DNA of 36,629 nt from positions 1 through 36,629 of the forward strand of contig PXST01000046.1 in the NCBI GenBank assembly GCA_003023405.1, written 5' to 3'. Origin of the DNA: Halobacteriales archaeon SW_8_68_21 (GTDB lineage Archaea > Halobacteriota > Halobacteria > Halobacteriales > Haloferacaceae). Below, in pieces: positions 1 to 8,531 of the stretch. The notes below the pieces were generated by a model that was given only the letters and a program-made list of their open reading frames with translations, had not been told where the DNA came from and ran no database searches. Both the position numbers and the translations under genes were made by a program. Each line of letters opens with the position of its first letter. Positions within the stretch are counted from its first letter, which is position 1.

Positions 1-912
1 GTCGTCTCCACCGACCCCGCGCACTCGCTCTCGGACACCTACGAGACCGAGATCCCCGCCGAGCCGGCGCAGATCCGCGAGGACGTGCCGCTACACGCCG
101 CCGAAATCGACCCCGACGCCGCGGTCGAGGAGGGGATGTTCGGTTCCGACGCGGACCCACTCGGCGGGCTGGGCGAGATGGGCGACGCGATGGGCGGGAT
201 GGGCGGCGACGCCGAGGACGGAGCGGGGCTCGGCAGCCTCCTCGGCGGGACGATGCCCGGCGCGGACGAGGCCGCGGCGATGCGGCAGCTGCTGGAGTAC
301 CTCGACGACCCGCGGTTCGACCGCGTCGTCGTCGACACCGCGCCGACCGGCCACACCCTCCGGCTGCTCCAGCTACCGGAGATCATGGACTCGATGCTCG
401 GTCGGGTGATGAAGCTCCGTCAGCGCTTCTCCGGGATGATGGACGGGATCAAGGGGATCTTCGGCGGGGGCGACGACGAGCCGGACCCCGAGGCGGACCT
501 CGAAGCACTCCGCGAGCGCATCGAGCGGCTGCGGGCCGTCCTCCGGGATCCCGCGAAGACCGACTTCCGCGTCGTGATGATCCCGGAAGAGATGAGCGTC
601 GTCGAGTCGGAGCGGCTGGTCGCGCGCCTCGACGAGTTCGGCATCCCGGTGAACACGCTGGTCGTCAACCGTGTGATGGAGGGCGTCGGCGACGTGACCG
701 GCCGGGGCGCGACGGGGATCGACCCCGACTGGGTGGTCGAGCCGAACCCCGACAGCTGCGAGTTCTGTGCGCGGCGGTGGGACGTCCAGCAGAACGCGCT
801 CCGGGAGGCGACCGACCTGTTCCGCGGCCGCGAGGTGAAGCGGGTCCCCCTGCTCGCGAACGAGGTACGCGGCGAGGCCGCGCTGCGGGTCGTCGCCGCC
901 TGTCTGAGCTGA
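1..912 (+). CDS. ArsA/Get3-family ATPase (5' end cut off)
   Basis: The reading frame is already open at base 1 and begins VVSTDPAHSLSDTYE, the switch-I region (DPAHSLSD) of ArsA/Get3/TRC40 P-loop ATPases. The P-loop itself (GKGGVGKTT) must lie just outside the window, so roughly 30-40 residues are missing. Further family signatures are DTAPTGHTLRLLQLP (switch II), VVNRVM and a CEFC pair matching the CxxC that binds zinc at the Get3 dimer interface. A Gly/Met-rich stretch (about window codons 55-85) sits where Get3 proteins carry the helical insert that handles hydrophobic clients. Known members either target tail-anchored membrane proteins or power arsenite export. No ars genes are adjacent, so a Get3-like role is more likely, but this is inference. 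Confidence 0.9.
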   Translation, partial: VVSTDPAHSLSDTYETEIPAEPAQIREDVPLHAAEIDPDAAVEEGMFGSDADPLGGLGEMGDAMGGMGGDAEDGAGLGSLLGGTMPGADEAAAMRQLLEYLDDPRFDRVVVDTAPTGHTLRLLQLPEIMDSMLGRVMKLRQRFSGMMDGIKGIFGGGDDEPDPEADLEALRERIERLRAVLRDPAKTDFRVVMIPEEMSVVESERLVARLDEFGIPVNTLVVNRVMEGVGDVTGRGATGIDPDWVVEPNPDSCEFCARRWDVQQNALREATDLFRGREVKRVPLLANEVRGEAALRVVAACLS

Positions 913-1312
913 GTCCGAACCGCTGAACTGCCGTCGGCCGCGCGGCGCTGCTCCGGGGCGATCCCGAACGGGCGCTCCCGGACCGTCTCCGCGACGCCGG
1001 TGCGGTTGGCTCGTCCGAACGACCCGACAATGACGGTACCTGCGGTGTTGTACGTGAGATCGAGGCGGTGTCGTCGAGCCCGTGCTGCGCGAGCGGCATG
1101 TCGATCCCGGTCTCGGTCGCGACGAGGTCGAGTCCGGACTCGAACGGCTCCCGAAGTACGCCGGACGCCGGGGAGGGTAACGAGGAGTCACTCCGGGCCG
1201 TGTGACGCGGAGCGGGTCAGGTCGGAACACGGGGACGGAACACACCGGACGGAACACGCCGGAGCGGATGCCGAACGGACGCCCTTTTATCTGCTACGCC
1301 CGTCCGGTCGAT
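913..1312. other. 400-bp spacer with an unrecognised coding-like remnant
   Basis: No intact gene is visible. On the minus strand, about 1010-1160, there is a stretch with haloarchaeal codon bias (third position nearly always G/C) reading FESGLDLVATETGIDMPLAQ and, in a shifted frame, DLTYNTAGTVIVGSFGR. It has neither a usable start nor a continuous frame and I do not recognise the family; it may be a decayed gene. The spacer also holds a perfect 16-bp palindrome at 1128-1143 and three CGGAACAC direct repeats at 1223, 1236 and 1250, just upstream of the TATA box of the next gene. Confidence 0.35.
1285..1290 (+). promoter_or_regulatory. TATA box for the DUF2103 gene
   Basis: CTTTTATC lies 23-28 bp upstream of the ATG at 1313, the spacing of an archaeal TATA box feeding a leaderless mRNA. 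It supports that start over the upstream in-frame codons. Confidence 0.6.
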
Positions 1313-2110
1313 ATGAACTGTCGGCGGTGTGGCACCCCAATCGAGAAGCCGGGGGACTACTGTCTGACCTGTAACACCGCCAACGCCGACGCGGTCGTCG
1401 CCGAGTTCGGGACGGACCGCGCGCGCCTGACGATGCTCGACGAGGACGCGGTCGTCGGCCAGACGACGGTCACCACGCGCCCAGAGGAAGGCGAGCGGCT
1501 GAGCGAGGTCCAGCTCCGGAACTTCGCCGGCCGCGTCGCCGACGAGATCCGTCGGAAGCGCCCCGAGACCGTCTACGCCGCCGGCGAGCGCGAGCCGCTC
1601 CGCGAGACGCGCGCGCAGCTCCACCACGAGTTCTACCGCGTCCCCGACGGCGGCGCGGGCGCGCGCGAGGGCGATGCGACCGCGGACGACGCGCGCGACG
1701 GCGACGGCAGCGAGGACGTGAGTCCGGTCGTCGCGTGGGTCCTCGATCGGCGCGGGGACCGGTCGCTGGCGGTGGTCGAGACGCCGCCGAGAGAGAAGAT
1801 CGGGGGGTCCCACTCGACGCTGATCGGCGACCGCAAGGGGCGGAAGGCCGTCCAGACCGTCGCGGAACACCCCCACGTGAAGAAGATCGTTCCCGGTCCC
1901 ATCGACGCCGGCGGGACCGGGTCGCGGACCGGCCTCCGTGCGAAGGCGACGCGCGCGGGGACCAACGGCAACGTCCGACTCCTCTTACGGGACGGGTCGA
2001 GCGTTCAGGAGAACCGGATCGTCACCACGGCGATGGACCGGGAGACCGGCGAGCGCGTCCGCGAGGACCTCAACGAGGCGCTCCGCGACGCAGAGCTTCA
2101 GGACCCATAG
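1313..2110 (+). CDS. DUF2103-type predicted metal-binding protein
   Basis: 265 residues. It opens MNCRRCGTPIEKPGDYCLTC, two CxxC pairs forming a zinc ribbon (Cys3/6 and Cys17/20). The central region (about residues 70-150) is acidic. The C-terminal half carries a conserved block with GGSHSTLIGDRKGRKAV and VKKIVPGPIDAGGTGSRTGL, which I associate with the DUF2103 family found widely in archaea. The basic, glycine-rich C-terminus following a zinc ribbon could suit nucleic-acid binding, but no function is established and I infer none. The start is set by the zinc ribbon and by the TATA box 25 bp upstream. It stands alone between two unrelated genes. Confidence 0.75.
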   Translation: MNCRRCGTPIEKPGDYCLTCNTANADAVVAEFGTDRARLTMLDEDAVVGQTTVTTRPEEGERLSEVQLRNFAGRVADEIRRKRPETVYAAGEREPLRETRAQLHHEFYRVPDGGAGAREGDATADDARDGDGSEDVSPVVAWVLDRRGDRSLAVVETPPREKIGGSHSTLIGDRKGRKAVQTVAEHPHVKKIVPGPIDAGGTGSRTGLRAKATRAGTNGNVRLLLRDGSSVQENRIVTTAMDRETGERVREDLNEALRDAELQDP

Positions 2111-2204
2111 CCGAAGTCCGCCCCGCGGCCGGGTCCCGACTCTCGTGTCCACATCCGTCCGTCGATGCCCCGATCCCCGCCGTACGTCCCGGAACCGACC
2201 GCTA

Positions 2205-2233
2205 CCGACCGCCTCTCTGTCGGGGGTTTTTTA
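2205..2233 (+). terminator. Possible terminator overlapping the next promoter
   Basis: A 5-bp stem CCGAC (2205-2209) / GTCGG (2219-2223) is followed by GG and a run of T. The same T-run (2227-2233, TTTTTTAGG) is also well placed as the TATA box of the LysE-type gene starting at 2257, so the two readings compete; the promoter reading is better supported. Confidence 0.3.
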
Positions 2234-2256
2234 GGAAACCGGGCGTTTCGGGCGGT

Positions 2257-2955
2257 GTGAGTAGCCCCGTCACGCTCGGCGCGGGCGTCGTCTTCGGACT
2301 GGCGCTCGCGGCCCCGCCCGGCCCGATGAACGCGGTGATCGCCGAGGAGTCGGTCCTCCGCGGTCGCGTCGCCGGGATCAGGGCCGGTCTCGGGGCCGCG
2401 ACCGCCGACGCGATCTTCTTCGTCCTCGCGTACGTCGGCGTCGTCGCGGTCGTGGAGTCGTTCCAGCTGTTACAGGCTCTCATGGTCGCGGTCGGCGGCG
2501 TCCTGATGCTGTACTTCGCCCTCGGCGCGGCGCTGGGCGCGCGGGAGTCGTTCCGACCGACCGAGGGCGAGGAGCCGGTCGTCGCGGAGGGGAAGGGGTT
2601 CCGCAAGGCGCTGGTGCTCGCCCTGACGAACCCGTACCAGGTGCTGTTCTGGCTGACTATCGGCGTCGGACTCCTCCGGCCGGGCGAACTCGACGTCTTC
2701 TCCCGGCTGCCGGTCGTCGGCGCGGACCTCGCCGGGACGCTCGTGGTCGCCACCGGGTCGCCCGCGCTCATCGCCGGCTTCTTTCTCGGCGTGTTGCTCT
2801 GGATCACCGGGTTCCCGGCCGGACTCGTCGCCGCAGAGCGTCGGATCGAGACGTTCGCGCCGGTCGTCGCCGTCGGCTCCGCCGTCGTACTCGCCGGCTT
2901 CGGGGTCTACTTCCTCTATGACGCCGCGACGACGCTCTCGGCGCTGGCCCTCTGA
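2257..2955 (+). CDS. LysE-family exporter
   Basis: 232 residues from a GTG start placed 24-30 bp downstream of a T-rich TATA element. The protein is almost entirely hydrophobic, with about six membrane spans. It shows the LysE/RhtB hallmarks: an N-terminal first helix ending in AAPPGPMNAVI and a central LTNPYQVLFW motif. Characterised members export basic amino acids, homoserine/threonine and related small molecules through the cytoplasmic membrane; the substrate cannot be read from sequence. In-frame upstream codons continue for a long way but have no coding character, so the GTG is preferred. Confidence 0.85.
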   Translation: MSSPVTLGAGVVFGLALAAPPGPMNAVIAEESVLRGRVAGIRAGLGAATADAIFFVLAYVGVVAVVESFQLLQALMVAVGGVLMLYFALGAALGARESFRPTEGEEPVVAEGKGFRKALVLALTNPYQVLFWLTIGVGLLRPGELDVFSRLPVVGADLAGTLVVATGSPALIAGFFLGVLLWITGFPAGLVAAERRIETFAPVVAVGSAVVLAGFGVYFLYDAATTLSALAL

Positions 2956-3089
2956 GTCGAGGGGTCGGTCCGGGACGACTGACGCCCGCAGCTCGCGATG
3001 ACGGACGGTCGTGGCCGGAGACGACAGACGCCCGCGTCCCGGCGGCCGACATGGACAACGGCTTTGCCCCGTCGGCGCGACCGTCCCGT

Positions 3090-4142
3090 ATGTTTGAGAA
3101 GACGACGTGGATCAAGCTTCCACGGAACGTCCTCGTGGGACACAACGTCCTCGACGACCTCGGAGAGGCGGTCGGCGACCTCTATCTCACGGGCCGACCC
3201 CTGATCGTGACCAGCCCGACGCCGAACGAGATCGCCGGCGACCGGGTCCGGGCGCAGTTCGACGCCCCCGCGACCGCCGTCGTCGAGGAGGCCTCCTTCA
3301 CGGCCGTCGAGGATCTGAAGGAGACCGCGGAGGCGGTCGATCCGGGGTACCTGATCGCTCTGGGCGGCGGCAAGCCGATCGACATCGCAAAGATGGCCGC
3401 CGACCACCTCGATGTCGGCTTCGTCTCCGTCCCGACAGTCGCCTCCCACGACGGCATCGTCTCCGGGCGCTCCTCGATCCCCGAGGGCGACACGCGCCAC
3501 TCGGTCGCCGCCGACCCCCCGCTCGCGGTCGTCGCGGACACGACGCTGATCGCGGACGCGCCGTGGCGGCTCACCACCGCGGGCTGTGCGGACATCATCT
3601 CCAACTACACAGCCGTGAAAGACTGGCGGCTCGCACGCCGCCTGCGTAACGTCGAGTACAGCGAGTACGCGGGCGCGCTCTCCGAGATGACCGCGGAGCT
3701 GCTCGTCGAGAACGCCGACATGATCCGGCCGGGGTTAGAGGAGTCGGCGTGGGTAGTCGTGAAGGCGCTCGTCTCCTCTGGCGTTGCGATGTCCATCGCC
3801 GGCTCCTCGCGGCCCGCCTCCGGCGCGGAACACCTCATCTCCCACCAGCTCGACCGGATCGCGCCCGCCAAGGCGCTCCACGGCCACCAGGTCGGCGTCG
3901 CGTCGATCCTGACCGAGTACCTCCACAGCGGCGAGAACGGCCGGTGGAACGCCATCCGCGACGCGCTCGCGGAGCTTGACGCCCCGACGACGGCGAACGA
4001 ACTCGGGATCGACGACGCGGAGCTACTCGCCGCCCTGACGAGCGCCCACGAGATCCGCGACCGCTACACCGTCCTTCAGGGTGGGATCAACGAGGAGGCC
4101 GCGATCGAGGTCGCGACCGCGACCGGCGTCATCGACGACTGA
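3090..4142 (+). CDS. egsA: sn-glycerol-1-phosphate dehydrogenase (NAD(P)+)
   Basis: 350 residues, normal for the family. The enzyme reduces dihydroxyacetone phosphate to sn-glycerol-1-phosphate, the backbone of archaeal ether lipids. It shows the nucleotide-binding loop GGGKPID (about residues 92-98), VPTVASHDGIVSGRSS (about 114-129), and the metal-site region with AGCADIISN (Asp168), EHLISHQ (His248/His252) and LHGHQVG (His264/His266). Two in-frame ATGs exist (3051 and 3090). The second is chosen because MFEKTTWIKLPRNVLVG is the conserved N-terminus and a weak TATA-like GGCTTTGCC sits about 28 bp upstream. The gene appears monocistronic. Confidence 0.95.
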   Translation: MFEKTTWIKLPRNVLVGHNVLDDLGEAVGDLYLTGRPLIVTSPTPNEIAGDRVRAQFDAPATAVVEEASFTAVEDLKETAEAVDPGYLIALGGGKPIDIAKMAADHLDVGFVSVPTVASHDGIVSGRSSIPEGDTRHSVAADPPLAVVADTTLIADAPWRLTTAGCADIISNYTAVKDWRLARRLRNVEYSEYAGALSEMTAELLVENADMIRPGLEESAWVVVKALVSSGVAMSIAGSSRPASGAEHLISHQLDRIAPAKALHGHQVGVASILTEYLHSGENGRWNAIRDALAELDAPTTANELGIDDAELLAALTSAHEIRDRYTVLQGGINEEAAIEVATATGVIDD

Positions 4143-4266
4143 GTCCGACCCGACGCACGGAACGAACCCGCTCGACTCGGCGCGCGGAACAGAGCCGCCC
4201 GACCCCGGTTCCGGCGACGAAGACCGGCCTCGAAAGGCCAATAACGATCCCGAGAGAACGTTGCGT

Positions 4267-4926
4267 ATGTCCACCGCCAGCGTCCGCGACAGGGCCGCAG
4301 AACACCCCACCGCGATAACCGTCCTCCTCACCGTCGTCGGCTACGGCGCGGTCGGCGGCGTGTTCCTCGTGCCCGAGTTCCAGGCGCTGTTCCCGACGCT
4401 CACGCAGGGGACCGTCGACCTCCTCGCCCACGCCATCGCCGCCGTCAACACCGTCACCGTACTCGCCCTTTCTCTCGGGTGGTATTGGATCCGCAACGGC
4501 GAGGTGAAGAAACACGCCGCGGCGATGACGACCTCGTTCGTCCTCATCCTCGTGTTCCTCGGGATGTACCTCCCGAAGGTCGCGGGCGGTGGCACCAAGG
4601 AGTTCGTCCTCGATTCGGCGTACGCGTGGGTCCCGCTGTGGGACTGGGTGTACCCGGCGTACCTGATCATGCTCGCGATCCACATCGTCCTCTCCGTGGT
4701 CTCGGTGCCGGTCGTCCTCTACGCCGTCGTCCTCGGACTCACCCACAGCGAACGGGAACTGCGAAACGAGACCCCGCACCGCCGCGTCGGCCGGATCGCC
4801 GCGAGCGCGTGGATCCTCTCGCTCGCGCTCGGGGTCGTCACGTACCTCCTCTTGAATCATCTGTACGACTCGACGTTCGCCGCCGCCGAGGCCGCGACGC
4901 TCCTCCTGCCAGCCGTTCCGGTCTGA
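4267..4926 (+). CDS. DUF420 family membrane protein
   Basis: 219 residues with about five to six membrane helices. Conserved His residues lie in or near helices (LLAHAIAAVNTV, KKHAAAMTT, LAIHIVLSVVSVP, PHRRVGRIAASAW), the usual DUF420 pattern. Bacterial relatives (YozB/CtaM) are linked to maturation of haem-copper terminal oxidases. A similar role here is inference, though a cytochrome b complex is encoded about 3 kb downstream. The ATG at 4267 follows an AT-richer stretch (CCAATAACG, about 4240) that could be its TATA box. Confidence 0.7.
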   Translation: MSTASVRDRAAEHPTAITVLLTVVGYGAVGGVFLVPEFQALFPTLTQGTVDLLAHAIAAVNTVTVLALSLGWYWIRNGEVKKHAAAMTTSFVLILVFLGMYLPKVAGGGTKEFVLDSAYAWVPLWDWVYPAYLIMLAIHIVLSVVSVPVVLYAVVLGLTHSERELRNETPHRRVGRIAASAWILSLALGVVTYLLLNHLYDSTFAAAEAATLLLPAVPV

Positions 4927-5020
4927 CGGCCGAAAGAGTCCCCTCGCGCTCCGCGGGGCGGTCCTCGGCCGCCCCCGCCGACACCGCAACGCTTGACTCG
5001 CGGGGGCGACACCCCTACCC

Positions 5021-6261
5021 ATGACCGACTGGATCGGCGAGACGTTCACGAGCGACGCCGGCTGGAACCACCTCCTCGACTTGGTCGACATCGGGAACCG
5101 AATGGCCGGGTCGGGGGGCGAGCGCGAGGCGCTGGAACTGACGCGCGACGCGTTCGCCGACGCCGGCGCGCGGAACGCGGCGATAGAGGAGTTCGAGATC
5201 CAAGGCTGGGAGCGCGGCGACAGCGCGGTCCGGGACGCGGCGACGGGCGACCCGGTCGCGGTCGGACCGAACGCCTGTGTCGCGCTGCCGCGAAGCCCGA
5301 GCGGCGGGGCGACGGGCGAGTTCGTCGACCTCGCTCACGGCGTCCCAGCGGACTTCGAGGCCGACCTCGACGGTGCGGTCGTGATGGTCTCGTCGGACAC
5401 CCCCGAGTCCGTCGACCGCTTCGTTCACCGCCGCGAGAAGTACTACCGCGCCGTCGACGCCGGCGCGGCCGCCTTCGTCTTCGCCAACCACGTCGAGGGG
5501 GCGCTCCCACCGACCGGGAGCGTGGGGACCGCAGACGCGCCCGTCGGCGACATCCCCGCCGTCGGCGTCTCGAAGGAGGCGGGCGCGCGGCTCGCGCGCC
5601 GGAACGAGGGCGACGAGCTGACCGTCGCTGTCGACTGCGAGACGCCCACGACCTCGCCGAGGGGGCGATGGACAACGGGGCGGGGACGGCGACGATCGTC
5701 GAGGTCGCGCGGGCGCTCGCGACCCGGGAGGACAAACTGGACATCCGGGTTCGATTCGTCGCGTTCGGCTCCGAGGAGGTCGGTCTTGTCGGGTCGTCGG
5801 TGGCCGCCGAGGCGGCCGACCGGGACGCGGTTCGCGCCGTCGTCAACGTCGACAGCAACGTGTTCGGCCGGACGCTGCGGCTCGACCACCACGACTTCGA
5901 CGCGCTCGCGGACGCCGCGGAGCAGGTGAGCGACCGCTTCGATCATCCGGTATCGACGGGCGGAGAGCTGGTCCCGCACAGCGACCACTGGCCGTTCGTG
6001 AAGCGGGGGATCCCGGGGTATATGATCTCCGGCGAGACCGAGGGGCGCGGCCGCGGCTGGGGACACACGCACGCCGACACACTCGACAAACTGGAGTCGC
6101 GGAACCTCAGGGAGCAGGCGATCCTCCTGACCGAACTCGTCGTCGACCTCGCGGGCGTGGACGTGTCGATCCCGCGCCGCGATACTGACGAGGTCGCGCG
6201 GGCGCTCGAAGACGAGGGGAAAGCGACTGGGATGAAGCTCACCGGCGACTGGACGTTTTAG
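5021..6261 (+). pseudogene. M28-family metallopeptidase, broken by internal deletion/frameshift
   Basis: The N-terminal part (5021 to about 5640) reads MTDWIGETFTSDAGWNHL through a PA-like domain (DIPAVGVSKEAGARLARR). The C-terminal part is in another frame from about 5648 and reads DAHDLAEGAMDNGAGTAT, the SEEVGLVGS motif and GWGHTHADTLDKL. These carry M28 zinc ligands: the bridging Asp of MDNGAG, the Glu pair, Asp of NVDSN and the final His. The segment normally joining them, ending in the HxD motif with the first zinc-ligand His, is missing (my estimate is 25-30 residues). No single frame encodes an active enzyme. Deletion between short repeats or an assembly collapse would explain it. Confidence 0.75.
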
Positions 6262-6351
6262 CGAACGGGGAGCGGACGGCGACGAGGCGAGGAGTCGAGG
6301 GGCCGGCGGGTCGAGAGGGCGGAGAGCCGACGGGGGCGGACGCCGACCCCG

Positions 6352-6795
6352 TCAGGCGACGACGAACTGGTTCCAGATCCCTTCGATGACGAAAAACAGC
6401 GCGTAGTACGAAGACCACACCAGCACGACGAGCGAGGCGGCGATCGAGCTTTTCGGAGCCTCTATATCCATGTCGTTGCGCGCCTCAACGTTCCGGGCCT
6501 CCAGTTCGAAGAAGTCCGCGATGAACATCGCGAGCACGAGCACCGACAGGATCGTCCCGCTGACGGGCGAGTCGAGGATGAACAGGAAGCTCAGGAGGAC
6601 GAGTCCGACGTTGGTGAACACGTGGGGGTCGTACGCCTCCACGCTGTCGGCGTCTTGGCCCTGTTCGACGTGCCGTCTGTGTGCGAGGTGTCGGGTCGCG
6701 AGGTTTGCGACGGTCATCACGAAAATCGCGTACGACAGCACCGGCCCGACGGCCGACAGCCAGCCGAGGGGAACGAGGAACTGCAGTGGGTCCAT
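6352..6795 (-). CDS. Small haloarchaeal membrane protein (DUF7313-like)
   Basis: 147 residues, four predicted membrane spans: SAVGPVLSYAIFVMTVANLA, TNVGLVLLSFLFIL, GTILSVLVLAMFIADFF and SIAASLVVLVWSSYYALFFV. A polar loop with HLAHRRHVEQGQDAD follows the first. The sequence resembles haloarchaea-only proteins encoded near the cytochrome b genes; the DUF number is from memory and should be checked. It lies at the 3' end of the minus-strand respiratory block but has its own TATA element, so it is probably transcribed independently. Function unknown; an accessory role in the membrane complex is inference. Confidence 0.65.
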   Translation of the reverse strand: MDPLQFLVPLGWLSAVGPVLSYAIFVMTVANLATRHLAHRRHVEQGQDADSVEAYDPHVFTNVGLVLLSFLFILDSPVSGTILSVLVLAMFIADFFELEARNVEARNDMDIEAPKSSIAASLVVLVWSSYYALFFVIEGIWNQFVVA

Positions 6796-6817
6796 GTTCT
6801 CCGTTTCCGTTCAGGAC

Positions 6818-6826
6818 GTATTAGAG
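6818..6826 (-). promoter_or_regulatory. TATA box for the 6795 membrane-protein gene
   Basis: On the minus strand CTCTAATAC lies 23-31 bp upstream of the ATG at 6795, in otherwise GC-rich sequence. Confidence 0.5.
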
Positions 6827-6894
6827 CCTTTCCGATCAGCGCGCCCGCGCAGCGGATGCGGCCGTCGAGAGGCCGAGACCGAACCCGTCCGGAC

Positions 6895-7590
6895 TCAGCC
6901 GGTCTCCGTCGTCGGCGAGAGGAGGTCGACGGTCGCCGCGACCTCGATCCGGACCGCCCGGTGCGGCTCGACGGTTCCCCGACGCGTCCCGTCGACGACC
7001 AACGCGACCGGCTCCTCCTCGCGCTTGACGGTGACGCGGACGCCGTCCGTCGCGACCCACGTGTCGGGGCGAGTGGTGAACGGCGAGATGGGGACGACGG
7101 AGAGGCCGCCGCCCGGCGACACCACCGGCCCGTCGGCCGCGGCCGCGTACCCGTCACTACCGAGCGGCGTGGCGACCGCGACACCGTCCGCGCGCACCGA
7201 GACCGACTCGCCGTCGGAGAACGCGATCTCGTACTCAGAGATCCGGGCGGGCGTCGCCGTCACGAACGCGACATCTACCGCCGCGAACCGACGCCGACCG
7301 TCCCCTGCCCCCTCGACCGCGAGAACCGGATGTGTAACGCGCGAGAGGCCTTCGACGGACACTTCGGATCCGCCGAGACCGGCGACGACGGCGTCGAGAC
7401 GGTCGGCCGCGAGCGTCGCGTCGACGGCGTGACGACCATCCCCGACCGAGAGGACCGGAACGGGGCGCGCGTCCCCACTCGCGACCGCGCGCGCCGCGTC
7501 CCGCAGCGCGGGGTCTCCGACGGCGACGATCCCGTCGCTCTCGGCGGGATCGGTGAGGCGTGCGCCCGCGGCGGTCGCCGCCGACCGCAT
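6895..7590 (-). CDS. NAD kinase-like protein, probably non-catalytic
   Basis: 231 residues. The C-terminal half carries NAD-kinase-fold signatures: GVAVATPLGSDGYAAAADGP (family consensus about TPTGSTAYSLSAGGP) and VVPISPFTTRPDTWV (PICPHSLSxRP type). The hallmark GGDGT loop is not present; the corresponding place reads GIVAVGDPALRDAA. It is also shorter than typical NAD kinases (about 270-300 residues). The start is constrained by an in-frame stop just upstream of the ATG at 7590. A TATA-like AGCTTTTCAC (about 7648) implies a short leader. The real NAD kinase is presumably elsewhere; this may be a regulatory or degenerate paralogue. Confidence 0.65.
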   Translation of the reverse strand: MRSAATAAGARLTDPAESDGIVAVGDPALRDAARAVASGDARPVPVLSVGDGRHAVDATLAADRLDAVVAGLGGSEVSVEGLSRVTHPVLAVEGAGDGRRRFAAVDVAFVTATPARISEYEIAFSDGESVSVRADGVAVATPLGSDGYAAAADGPVVSPGGGLSVVPISPFTTRPDTWVATDGVRVTVKREEEPVALVVDGTRRGTVEPHRAVRIEVAATVDLLSPTTETG

Positions 7591-7729
7591 CGCGGGCGAG
7601 GCGGCGCGTCGGCTCGCTCATGCGCGAGGGTGGGGCGAGCGGAGGTGAAAAGCTCCCGGTTCGTCGGCGGTCGCCGAGTCCGGGGCGAGCTCCCCGGCAG
7701 GACGGGAGAGGAGACGAGAAGTCGTGCGT

Positions 7730-8005
7730 TCAGTTCGCGGTCGCGTCGTCGTCGAGGGAGTCGCGGAGCTGCCGGCTGACCGGGATCAGCACCCAGAACG
7801 TCAGCGCGCCGAGGATCATCAGCCAGAAGAACATGTCGCCCGCGAGCAGTCCGACCTCGCCGTAGGCCGTGTTCACGCCTTCCGCCGGGTTCACGAGCTG
7901 TACCACCTCGTAGTACGACGGCGTGCGGTACCAGCCGCCGAAGGTGATCCAGCCGAGGCCGCCGATCGTGAGCAAGGCGAAGCCCTTCATGAACTCGTCT
8001 GTCAT
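7730..8005 (-). CDS. Small membrane protein of the cytochrome b cluster (DUF7314-like)
   Basis: 91 residues starting MTDEFMKGFALLTIGGLGWI, with two membrane helices (residues about 8-25 and 55-75) and a charged C-terminus. It begins four bases after the stop of the upstream gene (8010), so the two are almost certainly cotranslated. The ATG at 8005 is preferred because upstream in-frame codons lie within the neighbour and look non-coding. No domain of known function is recognisable; the setting suggests a small structural subunit of the quinol:halocyanin oxidoreductase. Confidence 0.7.
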   Translation of the reverse strand: MTDEFMKGFALLTIGGLGWITFGGWYRTPSYYEVVQLVNPAEGVNTAYGEVGLLAGDMFFWLMILGALTFWVLIPVSRQLRDSLDDDATAN

Positions 8006-8009
8006 TAGC

Positions 8010-8441
8010 TTACGTTTCGTTGGAGTCGTCTTGAGACTTTCCCATCCCCTGTCCGCGGAACCGGGTTCCGAGGACGTACACGGCGGTTCCGAGGACGATG
8101 AACCCGACGCCGGTGATCGCCAGAATCGCCACAAGTACGTCCTCCGGCGGCAAAACGCCGGCGTTGTCGAGCAGGTAGACGATGGTCGTCCGGATGAAGC
8201 TGATCTGGAGCGTCGCGGCGTCGATGAGCGTAAATCCGACGAAGTAGGTCACCACCGCGGCGAGCGTCGAGAAGACGGTCACCGCCTTGTACAACCTGAA
8301 CGGAACGACGACCTCGCGGCCGCTCGGTCCCTGCTGTGGACCGGTCGGTTCGTTTCGCGGGTCGGCGTCGTCGTCCCGAGCGATCGGGTCGCCAGTCTCG
8401 TCGAACGCCTGCGTGGAGTCGCCGTCTGATGCGGATGACAT
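8010..8441 (-). CDS. Membrane protein of the cytochrome b cluster (DUF7315-like)
   Basis: 143 residues. An acidic, disordered N-terminus (residues 1-45) precedes a conserved VVPFRLYKAVTVFSTLAAVV and three membrane spans (about 51-68, 72-90, 101-121), followed by a short Gln/Asn/Asp-rich tail. It is separated from the upstream cytochrome b gene by 90 bp, in which GCTTTCC (about 8464) might be a weak internal promoter, and is followed after four bases by the next small membrane protein. Function unknown; operon membership suggests an accessory subunit. Confidence 0.7.
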   Translation of the reverse strand: MSSASDGDSTQAFDETGDPIARDDDADPRNEPTGPQQGPSGREVVVPFRLYKAVTVFSTLAAVVTYFVGFTLIDAATLQISFIRTTIVYLLDNAGVLPPEDVLVAILAITGVGFIVLGTAVYVLGTRFRGQGMGKSQDDSNET

Positions 8442-8531
8442 TGGTGACGCGGAGCGGCGGAAAGCGGGGGCAGAGACGGTGGCGGTCGGAACTGCGGTGC
8501 GGTCGAGAGGTTGGAGTGTGGTTCTCGGCCG

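Noticed and set aside
1202..1312. Earlier start for the DUF2103 protein
   Set aside because: Upstream codons include the TATA box and lack the conserved zinc-ribbon start at 1313.
5600..5700. Programmed frameshift in the M28 gene
   Set aside because: A slip would still lack the segment with the first zinc-ligand His, and there is no slippery heptamer at the junction.
4993..6261. Single 422-codon gene for the M28 peptidase
   Set aside because: Its first half is Arg-rich out-of-frame translation; the real N-terminus is in another frame from 5021, so the locus is broken rather than one intact gene.
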